Of a stretch of 64,000 nt of DNA, positions 30,361-40,877 are shown in pieces. The translations under genes and the position numbers were made by a program. How positions within the stretch are numbered: the stretch's first letter is position 1; every line of letters begins with the position of its first letter. The notes beneath the pieces were generated by a model, which was given only the letters and a program-made list of their open reading frames with translations, ran no database searches and had not been told where the DNA came from. Source of the stretch: Cyclobacterium qasimii M12-11B (GTDB lineage: Bacteria > Bacteroidota > Bacteroidia > Cytophagales > Cyclobacteriaceae); the NCBI RefSeq assembly GCF_000427295.1, contig NZ_ATNM01000110.1, positions 162,950-226,949 of the forward strand, in the 5' to 3' direction.

Positions 30361-31341
30361 ATGTTAAGTAGAGTTGCAAATTCAATTTACTGGCTGGGGA
30401 GATACATGGAGCGGACTGAAAATTATGCCCGATTTATCAATGTTAATTTCAACCTAATGTTGGACTTACCCCCTGACTTAAAAGAACAATGGGAGCCTTT
30501 AATTATGGCCACAGGAGATCATGAGCTTTATAAATCCCGAAACCTAAGTTATAATATGCAGGAAGTCATTTACTTCCTGGCCTTTGATCAATCTAACCCA
30601 AATTCCATTATTTCTTCAATCTCCAAAGCCAGAGAGAATGCTAGAATGATTAGAGAGAACCTCACCAAGGAAACCTGGGAAAAATTAAATGAAACCTATC
30701 ATTTTGTGAATAAAGCCTCGAATGAAAAAGTCTGGAAAAAGGAAGATCCCAGAGATTTTTTTGAGGAGGTAAAATCCCAAATCCTGCTTCTCTACGGATT
30801 GGCAGACAACACGGTGGCGCGCACAGAAGGCTGGTATTTTAGGCAGTTGGGTCAGTACCTGGAGAGAGCGGACAAAACCTCACGTATCCTGGATGTAAAA
30901 TACCATATCTTACTCCCTTCCGCAGATGAAGTGGGTTCCCCTTTAGATTTTCTTCATTGGATGGCTTTGCTAAAATCTGTAACCGCTTTCAATACTTACA
31001 GAAGGCTCTATGGCAATATCTCTCCTTCAGGAGTTGTGGAATTTTTATTGCTGAATAAATACTTCCCCAGGTCTGTTTTCTTTTGCTTGAAAGAAGCAGA
31101 ACAATGCCTCTATAAGATCTCGGGAGCCAATGGTGATGGGTATACTAATAGTGCTGAAAAAGCAATGGGAGAATTGCGTTCTAAGCTGGAATTCGATGAT
31201 GTTAATGATATTATTTCCAGTGGTTTACATGAATACATCGAACACTTACAAATCAAAATTAATAATATATCAAATAAAATAAACGACAATTATTTCCAAA
31301 TAAAAGATAACTTTGCCTCCCAAACGATGGGACAAGAATGA
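30361..31341 (+). CDS. Alpha-E domain protein (DUF403; Anbu operon)
   Basis: 326 residues, all helical. It starts MLSRVANSIYWLGRYMERTENYAR, the signature of the alpha-E family (COG2307), whose conserved Glu residues gave the name. SKARENARMIRENLTKETWE and RQLGQYLERADKTSRILDVKYH follow. Alpha-E proteins always travel with the permuted ATP-grasp protein; biochemical role unknown. The ATG of the Anbu gene overlaps its stop (ATGA). Confidence 0.93.
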   Translation: MLSRVANSIYWLGRYMERTENYARFINVNFNLMLDLPPDLKEQWEPLIMATGDHELYKSRNLSYNMQEVIYFLAFDQSNPNSIISSISKARENARMIRENLTKETWEKLNETYHFVNKASNEKVWKKEDPRDFFEEVKSQILLLYGLADNTVARTEGWYFRQLGQYLERADKTSRILDVKYHILLPSADEVGSPLDFLHWMALLKSVTAFNTYRRLYGNISPSGVVEFLLLNKYFPRSVFFCLKEAEQCLYKISGANGDGYTNSAEKAMGELRSKLEFDDVNDIISSGLHEYIEHLQIKINNISNKINDNYFQIKDNFASQTMGQE

Positions 31342-32078
31342 CATTTTGTATTGGAATAAAGACAAAGGACGGAATTGTAGGTTTATCAGATACCCGAATC
31401 ACTTCAGGAAATGACACTACCACTTCGAAGAAAGTATATACCGTAAATAGAAGAAAACACTCTTTCTTTATTATGACCTCTGGTCTTCGCTCTGTAAGAG
31501 ACAAGGCGATTACCTATTTTGGAGAATTAATTGAAAAAAATGATTCTTCTTATGACAAGCTTTATAAAGCCGTCAATGGTTTTGCAGATCAGGTGAAACG
31601 TGTGGCTGAAGAGGACATGGCTTCACTGGAAAGTTCTGGGTTTTCCTTCAATTTGTTTTCCATCATCGGTGGACAACTTGAAGAGGACAAGGAACCAAAG
31701 CTCTATTTACTTTATCCCCAAGGAAATTGGATAGAAATCAGACAAGGAACACCATTCGTCATTATTGGCAACACTGGATTTGGTAACCCTGTTTTAAGGA
31801 GATCTCTCAAGTATGATGAACCGCTTTTACTCGCACTAAAAAGTGCCTTTCTGGCTTTCGATGCGACTAGAATCAGCTCAAATGATGTTGACTATCCAAT
31901 AGACACCGTGGTTTTAGAAAACGACAGTTACAATATAGTTGAAAACCGATTTGAACAGCATGAATTAAATCATTTATCTGAGATTTGGAACGAATCACTA
32001 AAAGAAGCCATCCATAACCTTCCGGCAGAAGTCCTGGAAAAGGCATTCTCTCGAAAAGAGTTTGTGAAAAGTGAATGA
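31338..32078 (+). CDS. Anbu, proteasome-like peptidase
   Basis: 246 residues. Anbu (ancestral beta subunit, also called BPH) is an Ntn hydrolase related to 20S proteasome beta subunits. Met1 is followed by Thr2 (MTFCIGIKTKDGIVGLSDTR), which would be the N-terminal nucleophile after Met removal. The Asp in SDTR and Lys in TSKKVYTV match the proteasomal catalytic Asp and Lys. It is translationally coupled to the alpha-E gene. Published Anbu particles assemble as open helical rings; peptidase activity has been hard to show. Confidence 0.92.
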   Translation: MTFCIGIKTKDGIVGLSDTRITSGNDTTTSKKVYTVNRRKHSFFIMTSGLRSVRDKAITYFGELIEKNDSSYDKLYKAVNGFADQVKRVAEEDMASLESSGFSFNLFSIIGGQLEEDKEPKLYLLYPQGNWIEIRQGTPFVIIGNTGFGNPVLRRSLKYDEPLLLALKSAFLAFDATRISSNDVDYPIDTVVLENDSYNIVENRFEQHELNHLSEIWNESLKEAIHNLPAEVLEKAFSRKEFVKSE

Positions 32079-32125
32079 GTGAATTTGAATTATGTTGTCT
32101 TTTCTAAATTAAATCAACAGCAATT

Positions 32126-32983
32126 ATGCGTCTGAAAATACAACATACCACTACTTATGAATATCAAAAGCTGGTGAGGTTGAACCCTCATCACTTTTAC
32201 CTTAAACCACTTCAAAGAAATCACCTGGAAATCAGTGCCTATTCGCTGGATATAAATCCCAAACCAGAGGGCATGAATGAAAGGTACAGCATTGAAGGAA
32301 ACCCCTATTTTCAAGCCTGGTTTACAGGCGAGACGGAAAACATGGTGATCCAAGTAGATTTTCAGGTAAACACCAGTCACTTTAACCCCTTCCTCTTTCT
32401 AATGGATCAGTGGTTTTTGCAAAACTTCAACCCTGAAAATGACACTCCTTTTGCTTACCAGCAAAAAAATTTACCAATCTTAAATGCTTACCTCCTTCAT
32501 AGCAATAACAATTTATTAAAGAGCTATGCGCTTGAAAAGCTGAAGACCAACGACCCTATCCAATTCTTGACACAATTGAATGCTGCCATTCATGCAGACT
32601 GGCACCATATCATTCGAGAAGAAGAAAATCTTTGGTCAGCAGCCAGAACCTTTGCTGCGGGGAAAGGCTCCTGCAGGGACCTATCCTTTATGTTAATAGA
32701 AATGTTAAGACATGTAGGCTTGGCTGCAAGGTTTGTCAGTGGCTATGCTTTCAATCCGGAATTGGAGGAAGGCCATGAACTTCATGCATGGGTAGAAACC
32801 TACCTGCCTGGTGCAGGATGGGTAGGATTGGATCCAAGTCTTGGGCTAATGGCAGATGAACATTATATCCCTCTTGCTGCCAGCTTTCTTCCAGAAAATA
32901 CCCTCCCTGTCCATGGTTCTTTTGGTGGAGAAAATCTCAAACCTTCTACCCTACACACATCCGTTAGCATTCAACAACTTTAA
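32126..32983 (+). CDS. Transglutaminase-like protease (Anbu operon)
   Basis: 285 residues. The N-terminal domain is the bacterial transglutaminase-like N region (MRLKIQHTTTYEY). The catalytic domain has Cys in GKGSCRDLSFML, His in ELHAWVETYLPG and Asp in VGLDPSLG, the full triad. Family members may cut or crosslink peptides. It is the fourth member of the Anbu cluster, 47 bp after the Anbu gene. No signal peptide is seen. Confidence 0.92.
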   Translation: MRLKIQHTTTYEYQKLVRLNPHHFYLKPLQRNHLEISAYSLDINPKPEGMNERYSIEGNPYFQAWFTGETENMVIQVDFQVNTSHFNPFLFLMDQWFLQNFNPENDTPFAYQQKNLPILNAYLLHSNNNLLKSYALEKLKTNDPIQFLTQLNAAIHADWHHIIREEENLWSAARTFAAGKGSCRDLSFMLIEMLRHVGLAARFVSGYAFNPELEEGHELHAWVETYLPGAGWVGLDPSLGLMADEHYIPLAASFLPENTLPVHGSFGGENLKPSTLHTSVSIQQL

Positions 32984-33146
32984 AACAAGGAACAGACTAA
33001 CCACCTCATTACTAAAGGATAAAGAAAGACAAAGCCTGCTACGGATTTAAAAGAAACACCCTGTTTTCTTAAAATGAAACGATAGAAACGAAATTTTATT
33101 AACCTTCTCACGTGATTTCCAGTTAAATAGGATAACATAAACTATC

Positions 33147-34390
33147 ATGAGAAAAGTGGGAGGCACCTTATTTATCATCACATTACTATCAATTATTATT
33201 TTTTTAGATTGGTACGTTTTTCAAGGAATTAAAGCAATTTTACCCGCAGACTATTTGACGCAGGGTAAAATAATATATTGGACCATAGCTGGGGCAGTGG
33301 CTATTTGGTTAGGTTTCACCTTTTACACCATTATGCAGGAAGGCAAGATATCAACTGCTTCCCAGCAATCCCTTAACTTGTTTTTGGTCATTCTTGTCAC
33401 CCAGCTAACCGTCATTGTTTTTCTTTTTGGAGAAGACATTGTCAGGGGGATTGGCTCTGTATATGGCTATGCGACAGGAGCTACAAATGAAGATGGATCG
33501 CTGATGGCTTCCAGAAGAAAGTTTATAAGCCAAATAGCTTTTGCAGTGGCGGCTATTCCTATGACAGGATTTATCTATGGAATCATTAAGGGTAAATATG
33601 ATTTCAGAACCATCAAAAAACACTTTATTTTAAAGACCTTCCAGAGGCCTTTGACGGATTTACCATCACGCAGATCTCAGACATTCATGCTGGTAGTTTC
33701 ACCGATTATGATGCGGTAAAAAAAGGGGCTGACATGGCAGCTGCCCAGCAGTCTGATCTTTTTGTATTTACTGGCGACCTGGTCAATCACAAAGCAGATG
33801 AAATTGATCCAATGATTGATATTTTCTCGAAAATAAAAGCACCCTTTGGGCAATTTTCTATCTTGGGAAACCATGATTATGGAGATTATACTTCCTGGCC
33901 TAGTCCAGAAGCTAAAGTGAAAAATCTTCAATCGTTGAAAGAAAAACACAAAATAATGGGCTTTGACCTTTTACTTGACGAGAACAGGGTAATAGAGAAA
34001 GATGGACAAAAAATAAGTTTATTGGGAGTAGAAAACTGGGGCTTGGGCTTTCAGTCTAAGGGGGATCTTGAAAAATCCCTTCGAAACGTTCCTGACGATG
34101 CCTTTAAAGTTTTACTCTCACATGACCCTACCCATTGGGACGAGCAAGTAAAAAATCACCCCAAAGACATACACCTGACACTTAGTGGGCATACCCATGG
34201 TATGCAAATAGGCATAGAAACGCCTTTTGTACGTTGGAGCCCTGCGCAATATCGCTATACCAACTGGGCAGGGATAGCTGAGCAGGCAGGGAAATACCTA
34301 TACGTGAACCGAGGTTTTGGTTTCCATGCCTTTGCCGGTAGAGTGGGAATCTGGCCTGAGATTACTGTAATAGAATTGAAAAAGGGATAA
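33147..34390 (+). CDS. Membrane-anchored metallophosphoesterase (frameshifted)
   Basis: Two frames form one protein of 414 aa. Adding one A to the A6 run at 33615-33620 changes RTIKKHFIL into a read-through IKKTLYFKDLPEAFDGFTITQISDIHAGS. The N-terminal third holds about four transmembrane helices. The phosphoesterase domain has all motifs: SDIHAG, FTGDLVN, LGNHDYG, LLSHDPTHW and SGHTHGMQIG, with two metals expected. Relatives include YaeI-like enzymes that hydrolyse phosphodiesters at the membrane. The gene stands alone. Confidence 0.9.
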
Positions 34391-34405
34391 ACCACAAACC
34401 AAAAC

Positions 34406-34438
34406 AATGCTATAATCAATAGCATTGGGTTCTAACCC
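34406..34438. terminator. Two adjacent hairpins between convergent genes
   Basis: AATGCTAT/ATAGCATT (34406-34426) is followed directly by GGGTT/AACCC (34427-34438). They lie between the ends of the phosphoesterase and RND genes. There is no T-run, so they may be weak terminators for either strand. Confidence 0.4.
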
Positions 34439-34511
34439 ATGGATTAGATAAATGCATGAGACATGATTTTGTGTTAGCTAACTAGCGAAACTTAATATCT
34501 TCGAAAACGGA

Positions 34512-37500
34512 TTAAAATTTAACTGACCCTCGCTGACCTGATAGAAACCAATAGGCGAGTGGTACAAAATACAAAGCAGTAAAAGTACCTATCGTCAGTC
34601 CTCCTATAACAGAAAAAACCAGCGGCCTTTGCAAATCTGCTCCCAAACCAGCACCAAATACTACAGGGCTCAATGCCAGAATGGTGGTGACTGATGTCAT
34701 CACAATTGGCTTCAGCCTTATTTCACCAGCATGATACAATGCTTTGACCAGGGCTTCTCTTGCAAGTAATCCCTCTTTCGTCTGGTAAGTCACTTTTAGC
34801 CGGTTTATGGTGTCGATCTTTAGGATAGCATCATTGACCATGATCCCCAACATCACTACCAAGCCTATAGCCGACATTACATTTAAGGAAGTACCTGAAA
34901 GCCATAGCACCAAAAAGGCCCCTCCCACTCCTAGAGGAAGTGTGAATACAACAATAAGCGGTTGTAGAAAACTCTCAAACTGAGCCGCCAGAATAAAATA
35001 AAGCAACAGAATGGAGATCATCAAAATCCCCATCAACTGCTTGATGGTTTCCTGGTCCTGAAAATACTGACCTGCAAAACCAACCGCGAGGTTTCTTTCG
35101 ACACCCCAAGACAGAATGTCTGCCTCATGACTTTCCGGCTCGGACACATCGAGGTTTAGGGATTGATAAATGCCCGCCCTGTCTGAGGTTACAAATTTAT
35201 AATGGGAATCATAAGAAAACGCAATGAATTCATCCAAAGCGTAGGCAACCCCTTCTTCTCCATAGATATAATTGCGCTTCAATAGCGTCTGAAAATCCAA
35301 TTGATCATTCCTTAACTGAATGGGTATAATTTCGCCGAATTGACGAATATCAGTAATCAGGTAATTGCCAAATAGTTGTTCTATTGTGGTGATCAAATCG
35401 TCTACTCCCAGACCATATAAAGCCAACTTCTCAAGATCGGTTTTGAAAATCACAGAGGATCCTTCTTGCAGACCTGGCCCCTTGGACACGCCTGCTAATG
35501 GGAATTCTTCCATCCATAAATTCATTTGGCTCGGGCTAATCGGCTTTTGAGATTCTAACTGCTTTAAGCGCACCTCAAAATAAGGTTTGTTTGAATTGAA
35601 CAGTTGGTCGAAGGCATTGGGAGCATCTTTTATTTCTAAGCTGGCTTTTGGGAAATTTTGGCGGAAAAAATCCCGAAGTTGATTGCTGACATTTTCTTTG
35701 TCATTATTATTGGCAAACATCAGGTAAAGGTCGGCTTGTTGAATGGCATTTTCACCTTCATACAAAATGAATTGCCTTAACCCTAAATCACTCTCAGCCA
35801 CAGTAAACTTACCCTCCAATTGGCCAAGTAGATTTTGAATCCGGTCTCTATTTTGGCTTGCGTCGATAGATTCGTTCCAATCCAAAGAAATCAAAACGTC
35901 AAACTTCTCTATTGGTGGCAAACCTTCTACTTTCAAGAATTTGACAGTGGCCAACAGCAATGGAATCATCAGAAACAAAACCAGCAAAGACAAGCCGGGA
36001 CGAGAAAACAACTTCTGGTAAATTATTTTATACCCTCTTAGCATTCCCTTGAAAAGACGACTGTCTTCTTTGATCGTACTTTTCGTTTTATTTTTGAACA
36101 ACAAGAAATACAATAAGGGAAGTAAAATAAAAGCTACCAATAAAGAGACACAAAGTATGGCAGCCACAGATACTGCCTGATCATAAAACAAGGCTCCTGC
36201 CACACCACTTAAAAAGACCAATGGAACAAACACAGCCAATGTCGTAAGCACAGAACTGATAAGGGCGGACTGAACTTCATTTACACCACTTACACAAGCC
36301 TCAAACAGCGGCAATCCTTCCTCACGCTTTCGATTGATATTGTCCAAAACGATAATGGCATTGTCAATTAGCATCCCCAGCCCCAGGGCCAGACCACTCA
36401 AAGAGATCACATTTATGGAGATGTCGAAAAAATAAAATACCATGAAGCTGATCACAAGAGAGGCCGGTAGGCTTATCCCTATAATGATTGGTGTTCGGTA
36501 ATTGCCCATGAAAACGAACAGAATAGCGAATGCAAACAAACCTCCGAAGAGCAAACTGGTTTGCAGGTTATTGATCCCAGCATTTAACAAAGAGGACTGG
36601 TCTTGGGTCAATTCAAAATCTACCTGCTCGTAATCGGCTTTAAACAATTCCACTGCCTCATGAATCAGCGGCATGGTTTCATTCATTTTAGCTGAAGTTT
36701 GTTTGTGCACCGTCACTACAAGTCCTTCTTTGCCTTGAAACAAATGAAAACCTGTTGGTTTGGCAAGGGAATGGTTAACATCAGCTACTTTTGATAGGGT
36801 TACGGTATTTCCTGATGGCCCCCTGATGGGGAGGTTGCCAACGTCTTCAGCCGTTTCAAGTCTGGAAGCCAAACGTAAATAATACCTGAATTGTCCATCC
36901 TCCACACTTATGCCTGGCAGTTCACTGTTTCCGTCCTTGATGGCACTGATTAAGTCTGCTTCTTTAAGGCCTAAACCAGTCATCACAGGTTTGTTTGGCG
37001 TGACGGTAATCACCTTTTCCTGCCGGCCATTGATGTCTACCAGCGCCACGCCTTCCAGTTGTTCCAACCTCTTTTTGATCACATTCTCTGTGAGCATCGA
37101 AACTTCAGCGAAATCAACACCTTCTTTTGGAATTATTTGTAACCGAACAATTGGGATATCATTGGAATTGATTCGAACCACTTGTGGCCGGGGCATGTCA
37201 TTCGGAAGGCTGTTGGTAAGCCTGTCAATTTTTTCATTGACTTCAATATAAGCCAGCTCCATCCTTGTCTGGAAATCAAAGGTCAACCGAACATCCCCGA
37301 CTTCAGAACCTGCCTTGCTTTCTAAATCTTGCAGGCCATTTAAAGTAACCATGCCTTCCCTGATAGGTTCCAGCACATTCTGTTCTATGGACTCAGGGGA
37401 AGAGTTGGGATAGTTTACTTTAATGACAATCTGAGGCACATCTATAGGAGGCAGCAATGAAATTGGCAATGTTCGAAACAAAATCACACTAAAAATAAGG

Positions 37501-37556
37501 AAGGCCAGAAAGGTCATTCCAACAGCTATCGGTCTTGAGAGTAAAAATCTAACCAT
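34512..37556 (-). CDS. RND efflux transporter permease (AcrB/HAE-like)
   Basis: 1014 residues, normal for the family. It starts MVRFLLSRPIAVGMTFLAFLIF and has 12 predicted transmembrane helices with two large periplasmic loops. Transmembrane helix 4 reads LALGLGMLIDNAIIVLDNI, where the proton-relay Asp is followed by Asn instead of a second Asp. The second half has LGVGGAFLVLWLSG and GLVVMLGIMVNDAILKIDTINR. It exports drugs or other small molecules using proton force. The adaptor gene is just upstream, 3 bp away; no TolC-type channel is in the window. Confidence 0.93.
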   Translation of the reverse strand: MVRFLLSRPIAVGMTFLAFLIFSVILFRTLPISLLPPIDVPQIVIKVNYPNSSPESIEQNVLEPIREGMVTLNGLQDLESKAGSEVGDVRLTFDFQTRMELAYIEVNEKIDRLTNSLPNDMPRPQVVRINSNDIPIVRLQIIPKEGVDFAEVSMLTENVIKKRLEQLEGVALVDINGRQEKVITVTPNKPVMTGLGLKEADLISAIKDGNSELPGISVEDGQFRYYLRLASRLETAEDVGNLPIRGPSGNTVTLSKVADVNHSLAKPTGFHLFQGKEGLVVTVHKQTSAKMNETMPLIHEAVELFKADYEQVDFELTQDQSSLLNAGINNLQTSLLFGGLFAFAILFVFMGNYRTPIIIGISLPASLVISFMVFYFFDISINVISLSGLALGLGMLIDNAIIVLDNINRKREEGLPLFEACVSGVNEVQSALISSVLTTLAVFVPLVFLSGVAGALFYDQAVSVAAILCVSLLVAFILLPLLYFLLFKNKTKSTIKEDSRLFKGMLRGYKIIYQKLFSRPGLSLLVLFLMIPLLLATVKFLKVEGLPPIEKFDVLISLDWNESIDASQNRDRIQNLLGQLEGKFTVAESDLGLRQFILYEGENAIQQADLYLMFANNNDKENVSNQLRDFFRQNFPKASLEIKDAPNAFDQLFNSNKPYFEVRLKQLESQKPISPSQMNLWMEEFPLAGVSKGPGLQEGSSVIFKTDLEKLALYGLGVDDLITTIEQLFGNYLITDIRQFGEIIPIQLRNDQLDFQTLLKRNYIYGEEGVAYALDEFIAFSYDSHYKFVTSDRAGIYQSLNLDVSEPESHEADILSWGVERNLAVGFAGQYFQDQETIKQLMGILMISILLLYFILAAQFESFLQPLIVVFTLPLGVGGAFLVLWLSGTSLNVMSAIGLVVMLGIMVNDAILKIDTINRLKVTYQTKEGLLAREALVKALYHAGEIRLKPIVMTSVTTILALSPVVFGAGLGADLQRPLVFSVIGGLTIGTFTALYFVPLAYWFLSGQRGSVKF

Positions 37557-37559
37557 AGC

Positions 37560-38620
37560 TTATTCTGTTGTTATCTCCACTGACGCCTGATGTCCTAGCT
37601 GCACGTTATTGCTCACAATAACTGTTTGATCAGCTTCAAGCCCATCCAATACTTCAATTTCTCTTCCATTGTCCTTCCCTACCTCTATATAATTCCATAT
37701 GGCTTCATTATTATCTATCGTAAAGACTACAGGCCGACCAGATCGATAAACCACCGCTTCTTTTGGGACAACGAGGTTATTGTTTTGTGGCGCCCTGATT
37801 ACAGCTCTGGCATTCATTCCCGGCAATAGGCTTCCACCTTTGCTGAGCTTCAGAGTAACCTGAACCAGTCCGTTTTCATCCACCTTAGGGTTAATGCTTA
37901 TTACCGTTCCGGAAATACTTTCACTTGCTCCTGTTACGGGATAAATTTCTGCTTTATGCCCTTTTTTCACATAGCCAATATCCGACTCCAAAACTTTTAC
38001 TTTCATTTCTAATAAACCAGTGCTTAATACCAAACAGATCTCATCACCTGCATTGACAAGACTTCCTTTTTAAGTTTCAAGTCTGCTATTGCACCTGTGA
38101 TGGGTGCTTTAACTTCAGTTTTATTAAGGTTATTTTCAGCCTCTCTTACAGCAATTTCTGCTGCTAATAACCCACTAGAAGCCTTCCAGAATTCATCCCT
38201 GGCATTTCTGTCCAGGTCTTCCGAAAAGGTGGTTTCTACCGTGGAAACTATTTTTAGGCTCCGATACTCTGCACTTGCAGTTCGAAGGCCCACTTGAGCT
38301 TTGTCCCATTCCAGCTGGCTGTCTGTCCTGTCAAGCAATGCGATAATCTGCCCCTCTTTCACTTGCTGCCCTTCTTCAACTTTGAGATCAATAAGATAAC
38401 CGCTACGTTCTACAATGGACATGACTTCATTTTCTGCTTCTATTTTCCCCGAAGCATTGATCAGGTAATCAAAGGACTTTTTTTGAGAAACACCGACCTT
38501 CACAGGGGTAGCTTTAACTTCATCGCGAAAAGTCTCCATAGGGATTTCCTCTATCTCTTGGGTTTCTTCACTACAGGCGAAAAAGAAAATTAAGGAACAA
38601 AATAAGAGTGTTTTGTTCAT
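37560..38620 (-). CDS. RND efflux periplasmic adaptor (MFP), frameshifted
   Basis: Lipoprotein with lipobox FFFAC (Cys16). The first frame ends at 38024; adding one A (minus strand) to the run at 38067-38071 turns KLKKEVLSMQV-stop into KLKKGSLVNAGDEICLVLSTGLLEMKV, giving 353 aa. Order: barrel-sandwich half (SGKIEAENEVMSIVERSGYLIDL), coiled-coil hairpin, second sandwich half (KAPITGAIADL), beta-barrel and membrane-proximal domain. It bridges the permease and an outer-membrane channel. First gene of the pair, ending 3 bp before the permease start. Confidence 0.9.
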
Positions 38621-39092
38621 GTCTATGTTTAGCTAAGGGTTAATATTATTTTGAAGAAAGAATGGAAAGAATATAATTAACTAAAAATTTAAATCTCATG
38701 CAAATATTGACTCTTAATTTTGTTAAAAAAGCAATAAAATCCTAAACATATCCTCTAAGAATCAGGCATTAGAAATTTTTTAGACCTTATAGGCACAAGT
38801 ACAATTGCAGTAAGTCGGCAAGAACAAAGGGCACTTAAACAAGGATTTAAAGACATGGAAAAATGGAAGGCAATGAAGGTAACTTGTCTGAATTTGGTAA
38901 TTTATCTGATTTCTGTAAGTTAAACCCACTGCTGCTTTTATTGAAGCCCTACCGACTTCGTGAAAAAGGCAAGAAATCGCCCAAAATAGAATTTACTCCC
39001 ACAAATTTGCAAGCTTTTTTAGCCCGAATTCTAAGACATAGAAACCTAACCCGAGGGATCATTTCAGTATTATTGAGCTTTGGGATATAAAC
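38621..39092. other. Intergenic region, no gene called
   Basis: About 470 bp between the adaptor start and the SulP terminator. A 75-codon frame at 38863-39090 lacks any family features. A piece at about 38802-38912 reads as SRQEQRALKQGFKDMEKW in one frame and could be a gene remnant, but evidence is too thin to annotate it. Confidence 0.4.
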
Positions 39093-39128
39093 AAAAAAAA
39101 TCCGGGTTGAATAATTCAACCCGGATTT
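39093..39128 (-). terminator. Terminator after the SulP transporter gene
   Basis: A 25-base near-perfect palindrome (39101-39125, TCCGGGTTGAAT/ATTCAACCCGGA) is followed on the minus strand by a run of eight T. It lies about 22 bp past the SulP stop. Confidence 0.9.
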
Positions 39129-39149
39129 GTAATCTTTCAATCTGAAACC

Positions 39150-40700
39150 TTATTTTAATACTTTTTCATCAGCATGCATAAATTCAGGATCATCTTCTTT
39201 ATAATTCACATGGATTATAGGGCTGGCCTTGTGTAGCAATGCCCTACTGGATGTATCAAGGTGTCTGATATAAACCGTTTTTCCCAATTTGCTGTAACGC
39301 TCAGTCACTTTATGAACAGCCTCTAGGCCGGAATGATCCACAATTCTACTTTCCTCAAAATCAATAATAATTTCATCAGGATCATTTAATGGATCAAATT
39401 TCTCACCGAAAGCTGTTACTGAACCAAAAAACAAGGGGCCAAAAATATCATAATGTTTAATCCCTTCTTCATCAACACGTTTTCTAGCACGAATCATTTT
39501 AGAATTTTTCCAGGCAAAAACCAATGCGGCTATAATTACTCCGATCAATACTGCCAAGGCAAGATTGTGTAAAAATACGGTGACCAAGGTTACCAGAATC
39601 ATTACCAATACATCTGATTTAGGCACTTTTCTAAAAACCTTAAAGGAAGCCCATTCAAAAGTTCCTATCGCTACCATAAACATCAACCCTACCAAGGCTG
39701 CCATTGGCACCATTTCTATATAAGAGGAGAAGAACAAAATAAAGGTAAGTAGACCCAAGGCAGCTACTATTCCAGAAAGCCGGTTTCTACCTCCTGCATT
39801 CACGTTGATTAGTGACTGGCCGATCATGGCACATCCACCCATTCCTCCGAAGAATCCTGTAGTGACATTCGCTACTCCCTGAGCAATACATTCTTTGTTG
39901 CCACTTCCTCGTGTTTCAGTAATCTCGTCTACAAGGGTTAGTGTTAGCAAACTTTCTATCAAACCTACACCAGCCATAATGGCCGCATAAGGTAAAATGA
40001 TCCAAAAGGTCTCCATTGTTAAAGATACCATTGGGATGTGAAATTCAGGAAGACCACCAGATATAGAGGCCATGTCGCCTACTGTTCGCGTATCTAAATT
40101 TCCGAAAATCACTATTAAAGTAACGGTAAGAATCGCCACTAAAGCTGAAGGAACTACTTTGGTCAACAAGGGCAAAAATTTGATGATAATCATGGTTACC
40201 AACACTAGTCCTAGCATTAGGTATAGCGGATAACCCGTCATCCATTCGGCAATGCCCTGGGCATTTACTGTTTTAAATTGTGAAAACTGGGCGGTAAAAA
40301 TAATAATCGCCAAACCATTGACAAACCCAAACATAACTGGATGGGGAACCAATCGAATAAGTTTCCCAAGTTTCAGTACGCCTACCAATATTTGAATCAA
40401 TCCCATTAATACTACTGCAGCAAAAAGGTACTCAACCCCATGATCGATCACCAATGCTACCACTACTACCGCTATGGCTCCAGTAGCTCCTGAAATCATC
40501 CCAGGTCTACCTCCTAAAATAGAAGTGATTAATCCAATGATAAAAGCTGTATATAATCCTATCAAAGGGCTAACTCCTGCGATAAGAGAGAAGGCTACCG
40601 CTTCGGGAACCAAAGCCAAGGCAACAGTTAAACCTGAAAGAACTTCATCTTTTAGATTGGCTTCTTTTGGTTTGAATAAGTTGTAAAAGGCCTGTGTCAT
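39150..40700 (-). CDS. SulP-family anion transporter with STAS domain
   Basis: 516 residues. The membrane part (to about residue 400) begins [34 protein letters not shown] and carries [17 protein letters not shown], both typical of SulP. The C-terminal STAS domain contains [23 protein letters not shown]. Substrates in the family are sulfate, bicarbonate or other anions; this shorter form with truncated STAS resembles marine bicarbonate-type or generic SulP transporters. I cannot decide the substrate. It has its own terminator. Confidence 0.92.
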   Translation of the reverse strand: MTQAFYNLFKPKEANLKDEVLSGLTVALALVPEAVAFSLIAGVSPLIGLYTAFIIGLITSILGGRPGMISGATGAIAVVVVALVIDHGVEYLFAAVVLMGLIQILVGVLKLGKLIRLVPHPVMFGFVNGLAIIIFTAQFSQFKTVNAQGIAEWMTGYPLYLMLGLVLVTMIIIKFLPLLTKVVPSALVAILTVTLIVIFGNLDTRTVGDMASISGGLPEFHIPMVSLTMETFWIILPYAAIMAGVGLIESLLTLTLVDEITETRGSGNKECIAQGVANVTTGFFGGMGGCAMIGQSLINVNAGGRNRLSGIVAALGLLTFILFFSSYIEMVPMAALVGLMFMVAIGTFEWASFKVFRKVPKSDVLVMILVTLVTVFLHNLALAVLIGVIIAALVFAWKNSKMIRARKRVDEEGIKHYDIFGPLFFGSVTAFGEKFDPLNDPDEIIIDFEESRIVDHSGLEAVHKVTERYSKLGKTVYIRHLDTSSRALLHKASPIIHVNYKEDDPEFMHADEKVLK

Positions 40701-40877
40701 GGATTTGAATTATAGGTGAATTTTTAATTAAAGCATTGATAAATTTAAAAAATTGTCATTTATCCCATTTCTGGCAAATAAATAAGGTGCAAAGATATTA
40801 AAATAATGTTTAATTAAAATATAATTTGGTTTTTTAGGAAGGGAATAAACTGAAGGCAAGCCAAATAGCAGTCCATG

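Noticed and set aside
38863..39090. 75-codon + strand frame before the SulP terminator
   Set aside because: No start context, no family features, and it ends close to the terminator of the opposite-strand gene.
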